Assembly: GCF_001704275.1 (NCBI RefSeq)
Contig: NZ_CP011533.1
Span: 2,604,001 to 2,668,000 of the forward strand
Direction: 5' to 3'
Length of the DNA stretch: 64,000 nt
Origin: Streptomyces noursei ATCC 11455
GTDB taxonomy: Bacteria > Actinomycetota > Actinomycetes > Streptomycetales > Streptomycetaceae
The notes under the pieces were generated by a model. The model had not been told where the DNA came from and ran no database searches. It saw only the letters and a program-made list of their open reading frames with translations. Below, piece by piece: positions 22,871-31,282 of the stretch (positions within the stretch are counted from its first letter, which is position 1; each line of letters opens with the position of its first letter). Both the position numbers and the translations under genes were made by a program.

Positions 22871-24265
22871 ATGAGCACGACCAACACCACCCGTGCGGAC
22901 CTGACGGTGGATGCGGGTGCCACCTCGCTGCTGCGCTTCGCCACCGCCGGCTCCGTGGACGACGGCAAGTCGACCCTGGTCGGCCGGCTGCTGCACGACT
23001 CCAAGTCGGTCCTCGCCGACCAGTTGGAGGCCGTCGAGCACGCGTCCCGCAACCGCGGGCAGGAGGCGCCGGACCTGGCGCTGCTGACGGACGGGCTGCG
23101 CGCCGAGCGCGAACAGGGCATCACCATCGACGTGGCCTACCGCTACTTCGCCACCCCGCGCCGCCGCTTCATCCTGGCCGACACCCCCGGGCATGTGCAG
23201 TACACCCGGAACATGGTGACCGGGGCGTCCACCGCCGAGCTGGCCGTCGTCCTCGTCGACGCCCGCAACGGCGTGGTCGAGCAGACCCGCCGGCACGCCG
23301 CGGTCGCCGCCCTGCTGCGGGTGCCGCACGTCGTGCTGGCCGTCAACAAGATGGACCTGGTCGACTACCAGGAGTCCGTCTTCGCGGCCATCGCCGAGGA
23401 GTTCACCGCCTACGCCGGCTCGCTGGGCGTGCCGGGCTGGGGGTCTGGGGGAGACCCCCAGGAAAACTGGTGCACCGCCATCCCGATCTCGGCGCTGGCC
23501 GGCGACAACGTCGTGACGCCGTCGGCCACCATGGACTGGTACGGCGGCCCGACCGTGCTGGAGCACCTGGAGACCGTGCCGGTGGTCGCCGACCCGTCGG
23601 ACGACCCGGCCCGCTTCCCGGTCCAGTACGTCATCCGTCCGCAGACCGCCGAGCACCCCGACTACCGCGGCTACGCGGGCCAGATCGCCTCCGGCGTGCT
23701 GCGCGTCGGCGACGCCGTCACCGTACTGCCCTCGGGCCGGACGAGCACCGTCGAGGGGATCGACGCGCTCGGCCAGAGCGTGGACGTCGCCTGGGCACCG
23801 CAGTCGGTGACCCTCCGGCTCGCCGACGACATCGACGTCTCCCGCGGCGACCTGATCGCCCCGGCCGCCGCGGCGCCGTCGGTCACCCAGGACGTCGAGG
23901 CCACCGTCTGCCACGTCGCCGACCGGCCGCTGACCGTCGGGCAGCGGGTGCTGCTCAAGCACACCACCCGCACCGTCAAGGCGATCGTCAAGGAGATCCC
24001 GTCCCGGCTGACCCTGGACGATCTCTCCCAGCACCCGGCCCCCGGTGAACTGGTCGCCAACGACATCGGCCGGATCGTGGTCCGCACCGCCGCGCCGCTG
24101 GCGCTGGACGCCTACGCGGACTCCCGGCGCACCGGCTCCTTCCTGCTGATCGACCCCTCGGACGGCACCACGCTGACCGCGGGCATGGCGGGCACGGCGT
24201 TCGCGGAGGCGACCGCGGACCCGGCGCCGGAGGGTGCGACCGACGACGAGGGGTGGGATTTCTGA
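22871..24265 (+). CDS. cysN: Sulfate adenylyltransferase subunit 1 (GTPase)
   Basis: 464 aa EF-Tu-like GTPase that drives APS formation by CysD. G1 is GSVDDGKST (residues 27-35), G2 includes EQGITIDVAYRYF, G3 is DTPGH and G4 is NKMD; the beta-barrel domains follow. Residues about 189-200 (GWGSGGDPQENW) interrupt the usual sequence between the LGVP and TAIPISAL blocks and are encoded by a perfect palindrome at 23437-23461. The insertion is in frame and lies on the surface loop before the G5 strand, so activity may be kept. Confidence 0.93.
   Translation: MSTTNTTRADLTVDAGATSLLRFATAGSVDDGKSTLVGRLLHDSKSVLADQLEAVEHASRNRGQEAPDLALLTDGLRAEREQGITIDVAYRYFATPRRRFILADTPGHVQYTRNMVTGASTAELAVVLVDARNGVVEQTRRHAAVAALLRVPHVVLAVNKMDLVDYQESVFAAIAEEFTAYAGSLGVPGWGSGGDPQENWCTAIPISALAGDNVVTPSATMDWYGGPTVLEHLETVPVVADPSDDPARFPVQYVIRPQTAEHPDYRGYAGQIASGVLRVGDAVTVLPSGRTSTVEGIDALGQSVDVAWAPQSVTLRLADDIDVSRGDLIAPAAAAPSVTQDVEATVCHVADRPLTVGQRVLLKHTTRTVKAIVKEIPSRLTLDDLSQHPAPGELVANDIGRIVVRTAAPLALDAYADSRRTGSFLLIDPSDGTTLTAGMAGTAFAEATADPAPEGATDDEGWDF
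23437..23461. repeat. Perfect palindrome inserted in frame in cysN
   Basis: CTGGGGGTCT (23437-23446) and its exact complement AGACCCCCAG (23452-23461) with a GGGGG loop. It encodes most of the extra residues 189-198 of CysN. Confidence 0.7.
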
Positions 24266-24267
24266 TC

Positions 24268-24369
24268 ATGCTCAGGGACATCTTCTCGACCTTCGCGAAG
24301 GAAGGGGGCCGCGTCGGCAGCGGCGCCCTCGGGAGCGGACAGGGCGGAGTCGGCCGATGTATGTGCTGA
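24268..24369 (+). CDS. Possible small peptide ending Cys-Met-Cys
   Basis: A 33-codon frame starting two bases after the cysN stop: MLRDIFSTFAKEGG..., Gly-rich middle, and C-terminus GRCMC. No family is known to me. Two of its last three codons are Cys, and it lies directly in front of the sulfonate transporter genes, so it might act as a second Cys-sensing leader. No strong ribosome-binding site is visible; a chance frame is possible. Confidence 0.3.
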   Translation: MLRDIFSTFAKEGGRVGSGALGSGQGGVGRCMC

Positions 24370-24482
24370 CCGGGCCCGACTCCGTACCCCCCACGTCCTC
24401 CCTCCGAAGTTCCACCCTTTCGCCGGGCGCGCCCCCCTAGCGAGGCGCGTACTCCCCCGGCCTTCCGAGAGGAACACCTCCC

Positions 24483-25592
24483 GTGTCTGCCGTTCGTCAT
24501 CGCCTCCTGGCGGTCGCCGCCGCCGTCCCGTTGCTGACCCTCGCGCTGGGGGCCTGCGGCTACGGCTCCCAGGCCCAGAAGGACACCGCGGCCACCGTCG
24601 CCCCGAAGGGGCCCAAGGTCGACGGGCTCGATCAGGTCAAGATCGGATTCTTCGGCAACACCACCCACGCCACGCCGCTGATCGGCCTTCAGACCGGCCA
24701 GTTCCAGAAGGAGCTGGGCGGCACCGCGGTGAAGTCCTCGGTCTTCAACGCCGGCCCCGCCGAGATCGAGGCGCTCAACTCGAACGCCATCGACATCGGC
24801 TGGATCGGCCCCTCCCCCGCGATCAACGGCTATGTGAAGTCGCACGGCAAGAGCCTGAAGATCATCGCCGGTTCGGCCTCCGGCGGTGTCTCGCTGATCG
24901 TCAACCCCAAGAAGATCAAGAGCCTGGACGACCTCAAGGGCAAGACGATCGCCACCCCGCAGCTGGGCAACACCCAGGACGTCGCCCTGCTGAACTTCCT
25001 TGCCGGCAAGGGCTACACGGTCGACGCCACCACCGGCAAGGGCGACGTCACCGTCCAGCGCATCGACAACAAGGTCACGCCCACCGCCTTCGCGCAGGGC
25101 AGCATCGACGCCGCCTGGGTGCCCGAGCCCACCGCGTCCAAGCTGGTCGCCGCGGGCGGCAAGGCGCTGCTGGACGAGAAGAAGCTGTGGCCGGACGGCA
25201 AGTTCGTCATCACCAACGTGATCGTCTCGCAGCGCTTCCTCAAGGAGCACCCGAAGGCGGTCGAGGCCGTGCTGCGCGCCTCGGTGACGACCAACGCCTG
25301 GATCCGGTCGCACCCCGCCGAGGCGGTCAAGGCGCTGAACGAGAAGCTGGCCGACCCGGCGATCACCGGCAAGCCGCTCCCGGACAACGTCATCGACCCG
25401 GCCTTCAAGAACGTCGACGTCACCGATGACCCGCTGGCCGCCACCCTCCAGGAGGAGGCGGACCACGCCGTCAAGGCGGGGCTGCTGAAGAAGCCGGACC
25501 TCAAGGGCATCTACGACCTCACCCTGCTGAACAAGGTGCTCAAGTCCGAGGGCAAGCCGCCGGTCGACGACGCCGGCCTCGGCGGCAACTGA
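24483..25592 (+). CDS. ssuA: Sulfonate/sulfate-ester ABC transporter, substrate-binding lipoprotein
   Basis: 369 aa. Signal peptide with lipobox LALGAC, lipidated at C25, so it is anchored outside the membrane. The rest is an SsuA/TauA/NrtA-type periplasmic-binding fold (VKIGFFGNTTHATPLIGLQTGQF, NAIDIGWIGPSPAINGY, DLKGKTIATPQLGNTQD). Position within the cys cluster supports aliphatic sulfonate or related sulfur compound uptake; taurine or sulfate cannot be excluded. GTG 24483 has GAGAGGA at 24467-24473. Confidence 0.9.
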   Translation: MSAVRHRLLAVAAAVPLLTLALGACGYGSQAQKDTAATVAPKGPKVDGLDQVKIGFFGNTTHATPLIGLQTGQFQKELGGTAVKSSVFNAGPAEIEALNSNAIDIGWIGPSPAINGYVKSHGKSLKIIAGSASGGVSLIVNPKKIKSLDDLKGKTIATPQLGNTQDVALLNFLAGKGYTVDATTGKGDVTVQRIDNKVTPTAFAQGSIDAAWVPEPTASKLVAAGGKALLDEKKLWPDGKFVITNVIVSQRFLKEHPKAVEAVLRASVTTNAWIRSHPAEAVKALNEKLADPAITGKPLPDNVIDPAFKNVDVTDDPLAATLQEEADHAVKAGLLKKPDLKGIYDLTLLNKVLKSEGKPPVDDAGLGGN

Positions 25593-25626
25593 CCCCGGCC
25601 CCCCGAACTCCCAGGAGGTGACACCG

Positions 25627-26451
25627 ATGACGACCAGCACGCTCACCAAGCCCGCCCCGGCGGACGCCGGAACCACCGGTCCGTACGCCGCTCGTATCCA
25701 CCACGTCTCGAAGTCCTTCGGCCGCCCCGGCGCGCAACAGCAGGTGCTGGACGACATCAGCATCGACGTCGCGCCCGGCTCCTTCGTCTGCCTCCTGGGG
25801 GCCTCGGGGTGCGGCAAGTCCACCCTCCTCAGCCTCGTGGCCGGTCTGGACAAGCCGTCCGCCGGCACCATCGAGACGCCCGGCGGCAGGCCGGCTCTGA
25901 TGTTCCAGGAGCATGCGCTGTTCCCGTGGCTGACCGCGGGCCGCAACATCGAACTGGCGCTGCGGCTGCGCGGGGTGCCGCGCGCGGAGCGCCGCGGCGA
26001 GGCCGAGCGGCTGCTGGAACTCGTCCGTCTCAAGGGCGCGTACGGCAAGCGGGTGCACGAGCTGTCGGGCGGCATGCGCCAGCGGGTGGCGATGGCCCGG
26101 GCGCTGGCCCAGGACAGCCAACTGCTGCTGATGGACGAGCCGTTCGCCGCCCTCGACGCCATCACCCGCGATGTGCTGCACGACGAACTGACCCGGATCT
26201 GGCAGACCCAGAACAGCAGCGGCTCCACCGCGGGCAACCTCTCGGTGCTCTTCGTCACCCACAACGTCCGTGAGGCGGTGCGGCTCGGCGAGCGGGTCGT
26301 GCTGCTCTCCTCCCGGCCCGGCCGGGTCGCCCGGGAGTGGCACGTGGACATCCCCCAGCCGCGCCGCATCGAGGACTCCGCGGTCGCCGACCTGTCCATC
26401 GAGATCACCGAACAGCTCCGTGGGGAGATCCGCCGCCATGGCCAGCACTGA
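25627..26451 (+). CDS. ssuB: Sulfonate ABC transporter ATP-binding protein
   Basis: 274 aa. Walker A GASGCGKST (residues 58-66), Q-loop MFQEHALFPWL, signature LSGGMRQR, Walker B LLLMDEPFAALD and switch VTHN are all present. It energises the permease encoded next. ATG 25627 follows AGGAGGTGA at 25613-25621. It overlaps the permease gene by 14 bases. Confidence 0.92.
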   Translation: MTTSTLTKPAPADAGTTGPYAARIHHVSKSFGRPGAQQQVLDDISIDVAPGSFVCLLGASGCGKSTLLSLVAGLDKPSAGTIETPGGRPALMFQEHALFPWLTAGRNIELALRLRGVPRAERRGEAERLLELVRLKGAYGKRVHELSGGMRQRVAMARALAQDSQLLLMDEPFAALDAITRDVLHDELTRIWQTQNSSGSTAGNLSVLFVTHNVREAVRLGERVVLLSSRPGRVAREWHVDIPQPRRIEDSAVADLSIEITEQLRGEIRRHGQH

Positions 26452-27502
26452 GACCACCGCGTCGTCCGCCAAGGGAAACCCCGGCGACGACCCCGCCGGA
26501 CCCTCCACCGCCCCGGCCACCGACACGGCCACCGACGAGGCGGCCGGCTCGGAGGGCTCCACGGACGGTTCCCCCGCCGAGGCGACCACGGAAACCCGGA
26601 CCGGAGCCGGTGCCGAGGCGGCCGGCGCCACACCCCGTCCCGCCGCCGGCGACCTCGCCGGTCTGGAGGCCGGGCTCGACGCCCTGGACTCCGCCGTGGT
26701 CGCCCGGCAGCCGTGGCTGCGTACTGCGCTGTCAAAGGCCTTCCCTCCCGTCATCGCGATCGTGATCGTGCTGGCGCTGTGGCAGCTCGCGTACCACTTC
26801 CAGCTCAAGCCGCACTATCTGCTGCCGAGCCCGCTCGACGTCTTCCGCTCGCTCCAGCAGAAGTGGCTCGAAGGCACCCTGCTGGGCTTCGTGTGGACCA
26901 GCCTCTCCCGCGGCGCCCTCGGCTTCCTGGCATCGGTCGTCCTCGGCACGGCGCTCGGGCTGATCGTGGCCCGCGTCAAGCCTGTACGGGCCGCGATCGG
27001 TCCGATCCTGAGCGGGCTGCAGTCCCTCCCCTCGGTGGCCTGGGTCCCGGCGGCGATCATCTGGTTCGGGCTGAGCGACGCCACCATCTACGCGGTGGTG
27101 CTGCTCGGCGCCGTGCCCTCGATCGCCAACGGGCTGGTGTCCGGTGTCGACCAGATCTCTCCTCTCTATCTGCGGGCCGGCCGCACCATCGGCGCGACCG
27201 GTCTGGCCGGTGTCCGCCATGTGCTGCTCCCCGCCGCGCTGCCCGGCTACCTCGCCGGGCTCAAGCAGGGCTGGGCGTTCTCCTGGCGGTCCCTGATGGC
27301 CGCCGAACTCATCGTCAACGCTCCCGATCTCGGCACCGGCCTGGGCCAGCTCCTGGAACAGGGCCGCGAACTGCAGGACATGTCCTGGGTGTTGGCCGCG
27401 ATCCTGCTGATCCTGATCGTCGGCATCGGCATCGAGCTGTTGATCTTCGCCCCGATCGAGCGCCGGGTGCTGCGCAGCCGCGGCCTCCTCGTCAAGAGCT
27501 GA
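26438..27502 (+). CDS. ssuC: Sulfonate ABC transporter permease
   Basis: 354 aa. About 85 residues of Ala/Gly/Thr-rich cytoplasmic extension precede a normal SsuC-type BPD permease with six membrane segments (AIVIVLALWQLAYHF; LGFLASVVLGTALGLIVA; IYAVVLLGAVPSIANGL; SWVLAAILLILIVGIGIEL). The EAA-like loop is YLRAGRTIGATGLAGVRHVLLPAALPG. The long extension is unusual and looks disordered. ATG 26438 with GGGGAG at 26422-26427. Confidence 0.91.
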   Translation: MASTETTASSAKGNPGDDPAGPSTAPATDTATDEAAGSEGSTDGSPAEATTETRTGAGAEAAGATPRPAAGDLAGLEAGLDALDSAVVARQPWLRTALSKAFPPVIAIVIVLALWQLAYHFQLKPHYLLPSPLDVFRSLQQKWLEGTLLGFVWTSLSRGALGFLASVVLGTALGLIVARVKPVRAAIGPILSGLQSLPSVAWVPAAIIWFGLSDATIYAVVLLGAVPSIANGLVSGVDQISPLYLRAGRTIGATGLAGVRHVLLPAALPGYLAGLKQGWAFSWRSLMAAELIVNAPDLGTGLGQLLEQGRELQDMSWVLAAILLILIVGIGIELLIFAPIERRVLRSRGLLVKS

Positions 27503-27506
27503 CACC

Positions 27507-28277
27507 ATGAGCACACGCCCCACTCTCCTCGTCATCGCCCACGGCAGCCGCGACCCTCGGCACGCCGCGACCGTCGCCGCGCTCCGCGCGCGCGTCCGGA
27601 AGCGGCGGCCGGGGCTGCGCGTGGAGGTCGGCTACCTCGACTTCAACGCGCCCCGGGTGCCCCGTGTACTGGAGCGCCTCTCGGCCGAGGGTGTACGGAA
27701 CGTGGTGGCGCTTCCCCTCCTCCTCACTCGTGCTTTTCACGCGAAGTCCGACATCCCCGGGGTGCTGCGGGAGGCCGCCGCACGGCTGCCCCTGCTCACC
27801 GTCCACCAGGCCGATGTGCTCGGCCCCTCCCTCCTCCTGACCGGCGCCCTGGAGCGCCGGCTGGAGGAGGCCGGGCTGCGGCCCGGTGACCACCGCTCGA
27901 CCGGGGTCGTCCTGGCCTCGGCGGGCTCCTCAGACCCGGAGGCGATCGCAGTGATCGCTGAAATCGCGCGGGAGTGGCGGCGCACCGCTGACTGGTGTGC
28001 CGTGCGACCTGCGTTCGCCTCCGCATCCCTTCCCCGCACGGCCGACGCCGTACGGGAACTGCGGGCCGAGGGCGTCCAGCGGGTGGCCGTCGCCCCGTAC
28101 GTCATCGCGCCGGGCTTCCTGCCGGACCGGATCGCCGCCGGTGCCCGCGAGGCCCGCGCCGACATCCTCGCCCCGGTGCTCGGCGCCGCCCCCGAACTGG
28201 CCCGGCTGCTGCTGCGCCGCTACGACCAGGCCGTCCGGGCCCGCTCCCACGGCGACGCGGCGGCGCTGATCGCCTGA
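27507..28277 (+). CDS. CbiX/SirB-like sirohydrochlorin chelatase family protein
   Basis: 256 aa, two repeated chelatase half-domains. The first has LLVIAHGSRDPRHAATV and ALPLLLTRAFHAKSDIPGVL; the second VLASAGSSDPEAIAVIAEIA and VAPYVIAPGFLPDRI. His residues of the first half (AHGS, FHAKSD) are the usual metal ligands. It would insert iron into sirohydrochlorin to make the sirohaem needed by SirA, which explains its place four bases after the permease gene as last gene of the sulfur cluster. Confidence 0.85.
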   Translation: MSTRPTLLVIAHGSRDPRHAATVAALRARVRKRRPGLRVEVGYLDFNAPRVPRVLERLSAEGVRNVVALPLLLTRAFHAKSDIPGVLREAAARLPLLTVHQADVLGPSLLLTGALERRLEEAGLRPGDHRSTGVVLASAGSSDPEAIAVIAEIAREWRRTADWCAVRPAFASASLPRTADAVRELRAEGVQRVAVAPYVIAPGFLPDRIAAGAREARADILAPVLGAAPELARLLLRRYDQAVRARSHGDAAALIA

Positions 28278-28370
28278 GCGATACCGACCGCCACCGCCTC
28301 GCCGCGGCCCGCCCCGCCCCACGTCTCATCAGGGCAGGTCAGGGCCAAGGCCGGAGCGGGGCAGGTCGGG

Positions 28371-29459
28371 TCAGGTCGCCATCGCCACCCGCTGCCCCGA
28401 GGGTGCGTCGGCGCGCCCCTTCTCGTAGACCGTGAGCCCCCGCGCCAGGTGCAGGGGCACCAGCAACAACTCCACGACCAGGGCCTTCCAGGCGTAGACG
28501 ACGTTGACCGCCTTGGTGGCGTAGGCACAGGGGATGTTCACCAGCACGCCCCACAGGGGGAGTTTGCGGCGATGGGCGGCGTACACCAGCGGTGGCAGCG
28601 TCAGCAGGAGGTCGGTGCCTGCCCACCACGCGAGGGCGGCCGGTGGTGAGGCGCCGGTCGTCGCGGTGAGCACGAACGGGGTGACCCACCACAGCGGCGC
28701 GGTGAGGATCTCGAACAGGGCGAGCAGCACCCAGATCGCCAACAGCGGTTTGCGGACGAGGAGTCGGCCGAGGTGGAGCCGGACGTTCTGGCAGAAGCCG
28801 GCCATCCAGCGCTTGACCTGTTTGCGGAAGTAGGTGAGGTTCTCCGGGTCGGCGGCGAGGGCCACCGCGTCGGAGACGTAGACCGCGCGCCGGCCGGCGA
28901 TCTGTCGGGACCAGGTGTAGTCCATGTCCTCGACGATGGTGCGCTCGGGGAAGCCGCCGCACGCCACCAGTTCGCCGCGCCGGAAGACCGAGCAGCACCC
29001 CGAGCAGACCATGGGGCTGTCGGCGAGTGCCTGGATGGGCCGGTGGAAGTGGAACCCGAAGAGGTACTCCGTGGAGCGGCCCCGCTCCCAGACGGTGCGG
29101 GTGTGTCGGGTGCGGACCGTGCCCGCGGCGACGGCGACGTCGGGGTCGTCGAAGACCGGGAGGATGCGTTCGAGGTAGTCCGGAGCCAGGACGGTGTCCG
29201 CGTCGACGGCCAGGACGAGGTCGGTGGTGCACCGCGGAAGGGCGTGGTTCTGCGCCCTCGCCTTGCTGCCGAGGTTGCGCGGCGGGCGGAGCACCGTGGC
29301 GCCGTGTGCGGCGGCTACCTCGCCGGTGCGGTCGGTGGAGGCGTCGTCGACGACCAGGATCCGGTCGGGCGGGACGGTTTGCCGGGCGAGGGACTCCAGC
29401 GTGGCCGGTAGCCCCTCTTCCTCGTTGTGCGCCGGGACGATGACGGTGACGGTGTGCAT
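28371..29459 (-). CDS. Membrane glycosyltransferase, family 2
   Basis: 362 aa. GT-A domain with VIVPAHNEEEGLPATL, DDASTDRTGEV, LAVDADTVLAPDYLERI (DxD) and the acceptor/catalytic EDMDYTWSRQIAGRRAVYV, followed by QVKRWMAGF and three to four C-terminal membrane segments. Such enzymes make extracellular polysaccharide or glycolipid. ATG 29459 has GGGGGAG seven bases upstream. A separate frame just upstream encodes a membrane helix of the type that often precedes GT2 domains. Confidence 0.88.
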   Translation of the reverse strand: MHTVTVIVPAHNEEEGLPATLESLARQTVPPDRILVVDDASTDRTGEVAAAHGATVLRPPRNLGSKARAQNHALPRCTTDLVLAVDADTVLAPDYLERILPVFDDPDVAVAAGTVRTRHTRTVWERGRSTEYLFGFHFHRPIQALADSPMVCSGCCSVFRRGELVACGGFPERTIVEDMDYTWSRQIAGRRAVYVSDAVALAADPENLTYFRKQVKRWMAGFCQNVRLHLGRLLVRKPLLAIWVLLALFEILTAPLWWVTPFVLTATTGASPPAALAWWAGTDLLLTLPPLVYAAHRRKLPLWGVLVNIPCAYATKAVNVVYAWKALVVELLLVPLHLARGLTVYEKGRADAPSGQRVAMAT

Positions 29460-29566
29460 GGCGGGCTCCCCCCTGTCGTGCGGACCGCGCCGAGGACGAC
29501 GCAGATCAGTCCGATCACTCCGTAGACGATGGTGCTGATGCCGAGAATCGGCGTGACTCCGTGCAT
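29315..29566 (-). CDS. Possible small membrane peptide ahead of the GT2 gene
   Basis: ATG 29566 opens MHGVTPILGISTIVYGVIGL followed by ICVVLGAV, a clear single membrane helix. The frame then runs 145 bases over the start of the glycosyltransferase in another frame, where its sequence becomes low-complexity. Either it is a real short membrane protein or the membrane anchor of the GT2 enzyme separated by a frameshift. Confidence 0.4.
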   Translation of the reverse strand: MHGVTPILGISTIVYGVIGLICVVLGAVRTTGGSPPCTPSPSSSRRTTRKRGYRPRWSPSPGKPSRPTGSWSSTTPPPTAPAR

Positions 29567-29671
29567 GTCACCGACGGTAGCCACGCTCGGCCGTCCACGG
29601 ATTCGGAGGGAGCCTCCTGTGGATAACCCGACGCGAGGGAAGGCGCGTTGGCGGGCCGCGGGTACGGCGAA

Positions 29672-29712
29672 GCCGGCCGCCGCGCCCCGTGGGGGCGAGC
29701 GCGACGGCCGGC
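29672..29712 (-). terminator. Terminator after the subtilase gene
   Basis: GCCGGCCG (29672-29679) pairs with CGGCCGGC (29705-29712), with an additional GCGC/GCGC pairing inside. It lies about 40 bases past the subtilase stop at 29749. Confidence 0.6.
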
Positions 29713-29748
29713 GTCAGGGGCCGAACGACCCGATCGGCTGCCGGCGGA

Positions 29749-30960
29749 CTACTCCACGACCTTCAGCAGCTTGTTGGGCGTGCCCTGGCCCGGGTTGCTG
29801 ATCTTGTCGGGGGTGGCCCCGTCCGTCAGCGCCTTCTCCACGTCGGCCGGCTTGGCGTCCTTGTGGTCGGCCAAGTAGATCGCGGCGGCACCCACGACGT
29901 GCGGGGTCGCCATCGACGTGCCGGAGATGGTCTTGGTGGCGTCGTCGCTGGTGTTCCAGTCCGAGGTGATGTCGGAGCCCGGAGCGTAGAGGTCGACGAC
30001 GCTGCCGTAGTTGGAGAAGTCGGACTGCTGGTCGTCCTTGGTGCTGGAGGCCACCGTGATGGCCTCCTTGACGCGCGCCGGGGAACCCTGGCCCGCGTCG
30101 GTGGACTCGTTGCCGGCCGCGACGCCGAAGGTGACACCGGAGTCGATGGCCTTCTTCACGGCCGCGTCGAGCGCCTCGTCCGCGCCGCCGCCGAGCGACA
30201 TGTTGGCGACCGAGGGGCCCTTGTGGTTCTTGGTGACCCAGTCGATGCCCGCGACGACCTGCTCGGTGCTGCCGGAGCCCTGCGCGTCGAGGACCTTCAC
30301 GGCGACCAGCTTGACCTTCTTGGCGACGCCGTGCGCGGTGCCGCCGATGGTGCCGGAGACGTGGGTGCCGTGGCCGTTGTCGTCCTCGGCCTTGTCGCTG
30401 TTGTCGATGGCGTTGAAGCCGTACGACGCGCGACCGCCGAAGTCCTTGTGGCTGATGTGGATACCGGTGTCGATGACGTAGGCGGTGACGCCGTCGCCCG
30501 CGCTGTCCGGGTAGTTGTACTTGCCGTCACCCTTGGTGTCGGTCTGGTCGATGCGGTCCAGACCCCACGACGGCGGGTTCTCCTGGGTGCCGTCGATGTG
30601 GAAGGTGTGGTTCTGGACGACCTTGTCGACGGCCGGGTCGGCCGCCAGGCGCTTGGCGTCCTCGGCGGACAGGCCGGTGGTCGAGAAGCCGTCGATGGCG
30701 GAGGTGAAGGTCCGCTTGACCTTGCCGCCGTACTTGGCGGCCAGGTCGCCGCTCTCGGCGGCGCGCATCGAGGCGGACTTCTTCAGCAGCACGATGTAGC
30801 TGCCCTTGACGGCACCCTTGGCGTCGGCACCGTAGATCTTGCCCTCGGCGGCGGGCGACGCGCCCGCGGTGACCGCAGTGACGGCGGCGATACCAGTGGC
30901 GGCCACGGCGGCGGATATCGCCGTGATGAGCCGCTTCTTGCTGGAACGCTTATGAGCCAT
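29749..30960 (-). CDS. Secreted subtilisin-like serine protease (S8)
   Basis: 403 aa. A twin-basic N-terminus and hydrophobic core (KRLITAISAAVAATGIAAVTAV) form the signal peptide; an I9 inhibitor propeptide follows (YIVLLKKS...VVQNHTF, residues about 55-120). The catalytic triad is D164 (VIDTGIH), H197 (NGHGTHVSG) and S349 (SGTSMATPH), with the oxyanion Asn in AAGNES. The protein ends right after the protease domain. ATG 30960 has AGGAG ten bases upstream. Likely an extracellular nutrient or developmental protease. Confidence 0.94.
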   Translation of the reverse strand: MAHKRSSKKRLITAISAAVAATGIAAVTAVTAGASPAAEGKIYGADAKGAVKGSYIVLLKKSASMRAAESGDLAAKYGGKVKRTFTSAIDGFSTTGLSAEDAKRLAADPAVDKVVQNHTFHIDGTQENPPSWGLDRIDQTDTKGDGKYNYPDSAGDGVTAYVIDTGIHISHKDFGGRASYGFNAIDNSDKAEDDNGHGTHVSGTIGGTAHGVAKKVKLVAVKVLDAQGSGSTEQVVAGIDWVTKNHKGPSVANMSLGGGADEALDAAVKKAIDSGVTFGVAAGNESTDAGQGSPARVKEAITVASSTKDDQQSDFSNYGSVVDLYAPGSDITSDWNTSDDATKTISGTSMATPHVVGAAAIYLADHKDAKPADVEKALTDGATPDKISNPGQGTPNKLLKVVE

Positions 30961-31201
30961 GGCGAGGGTTCTCCTCGTTCGTGGTGTGGGGGGAAGCGTT
31001 GCGAACAGCCCGAGGAGACCGCGAGATCTCCGGCGGACTGGTTCGAAACCCTGTCGGATTGACGAGTGCAATTCAAGGGCCGCCGGGCCGTGTGAGATTC
31101 GCAACAACCCTGTAGAAATGCAAAAGGTTTCAGAAGTACCCAAAGGGCGCGCTGGAGTTGACGAACACCGACTCAACTCCGTTTACATTTGCGCAACGAA
31201 G

Positions 31202-31241
31202 GGGGACAGCTGACGATTCATTTGCTCGTTCAACTGTCCCC
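31202..31241 (-). terminator. Terminator after the macrolide glycosyltransferase gene
   Basis: GGGGACAG (31202-31209) pairs with CTGTCCCC (31234-31241), with ACGA/TCGT continuing the stem inside. It lies about 40 bases beyond the stop at 31283. The remainder of 30961-31282 is the subtilase upstream region; no clear promoter boxes were identified. Confidence 0.6.
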
Positions 31242-31282
31242 TTGTGGCATGCTCGCGCCTCGCAAGATCTGCGTACCGGCGG

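Noticed and set aside
23437..23461. Rho-independent terminator inside cysN
   Set aside because: The hairpin lies in the middle of a coding sequence with conserved protein on both sides, so termination here would destroy the operon.
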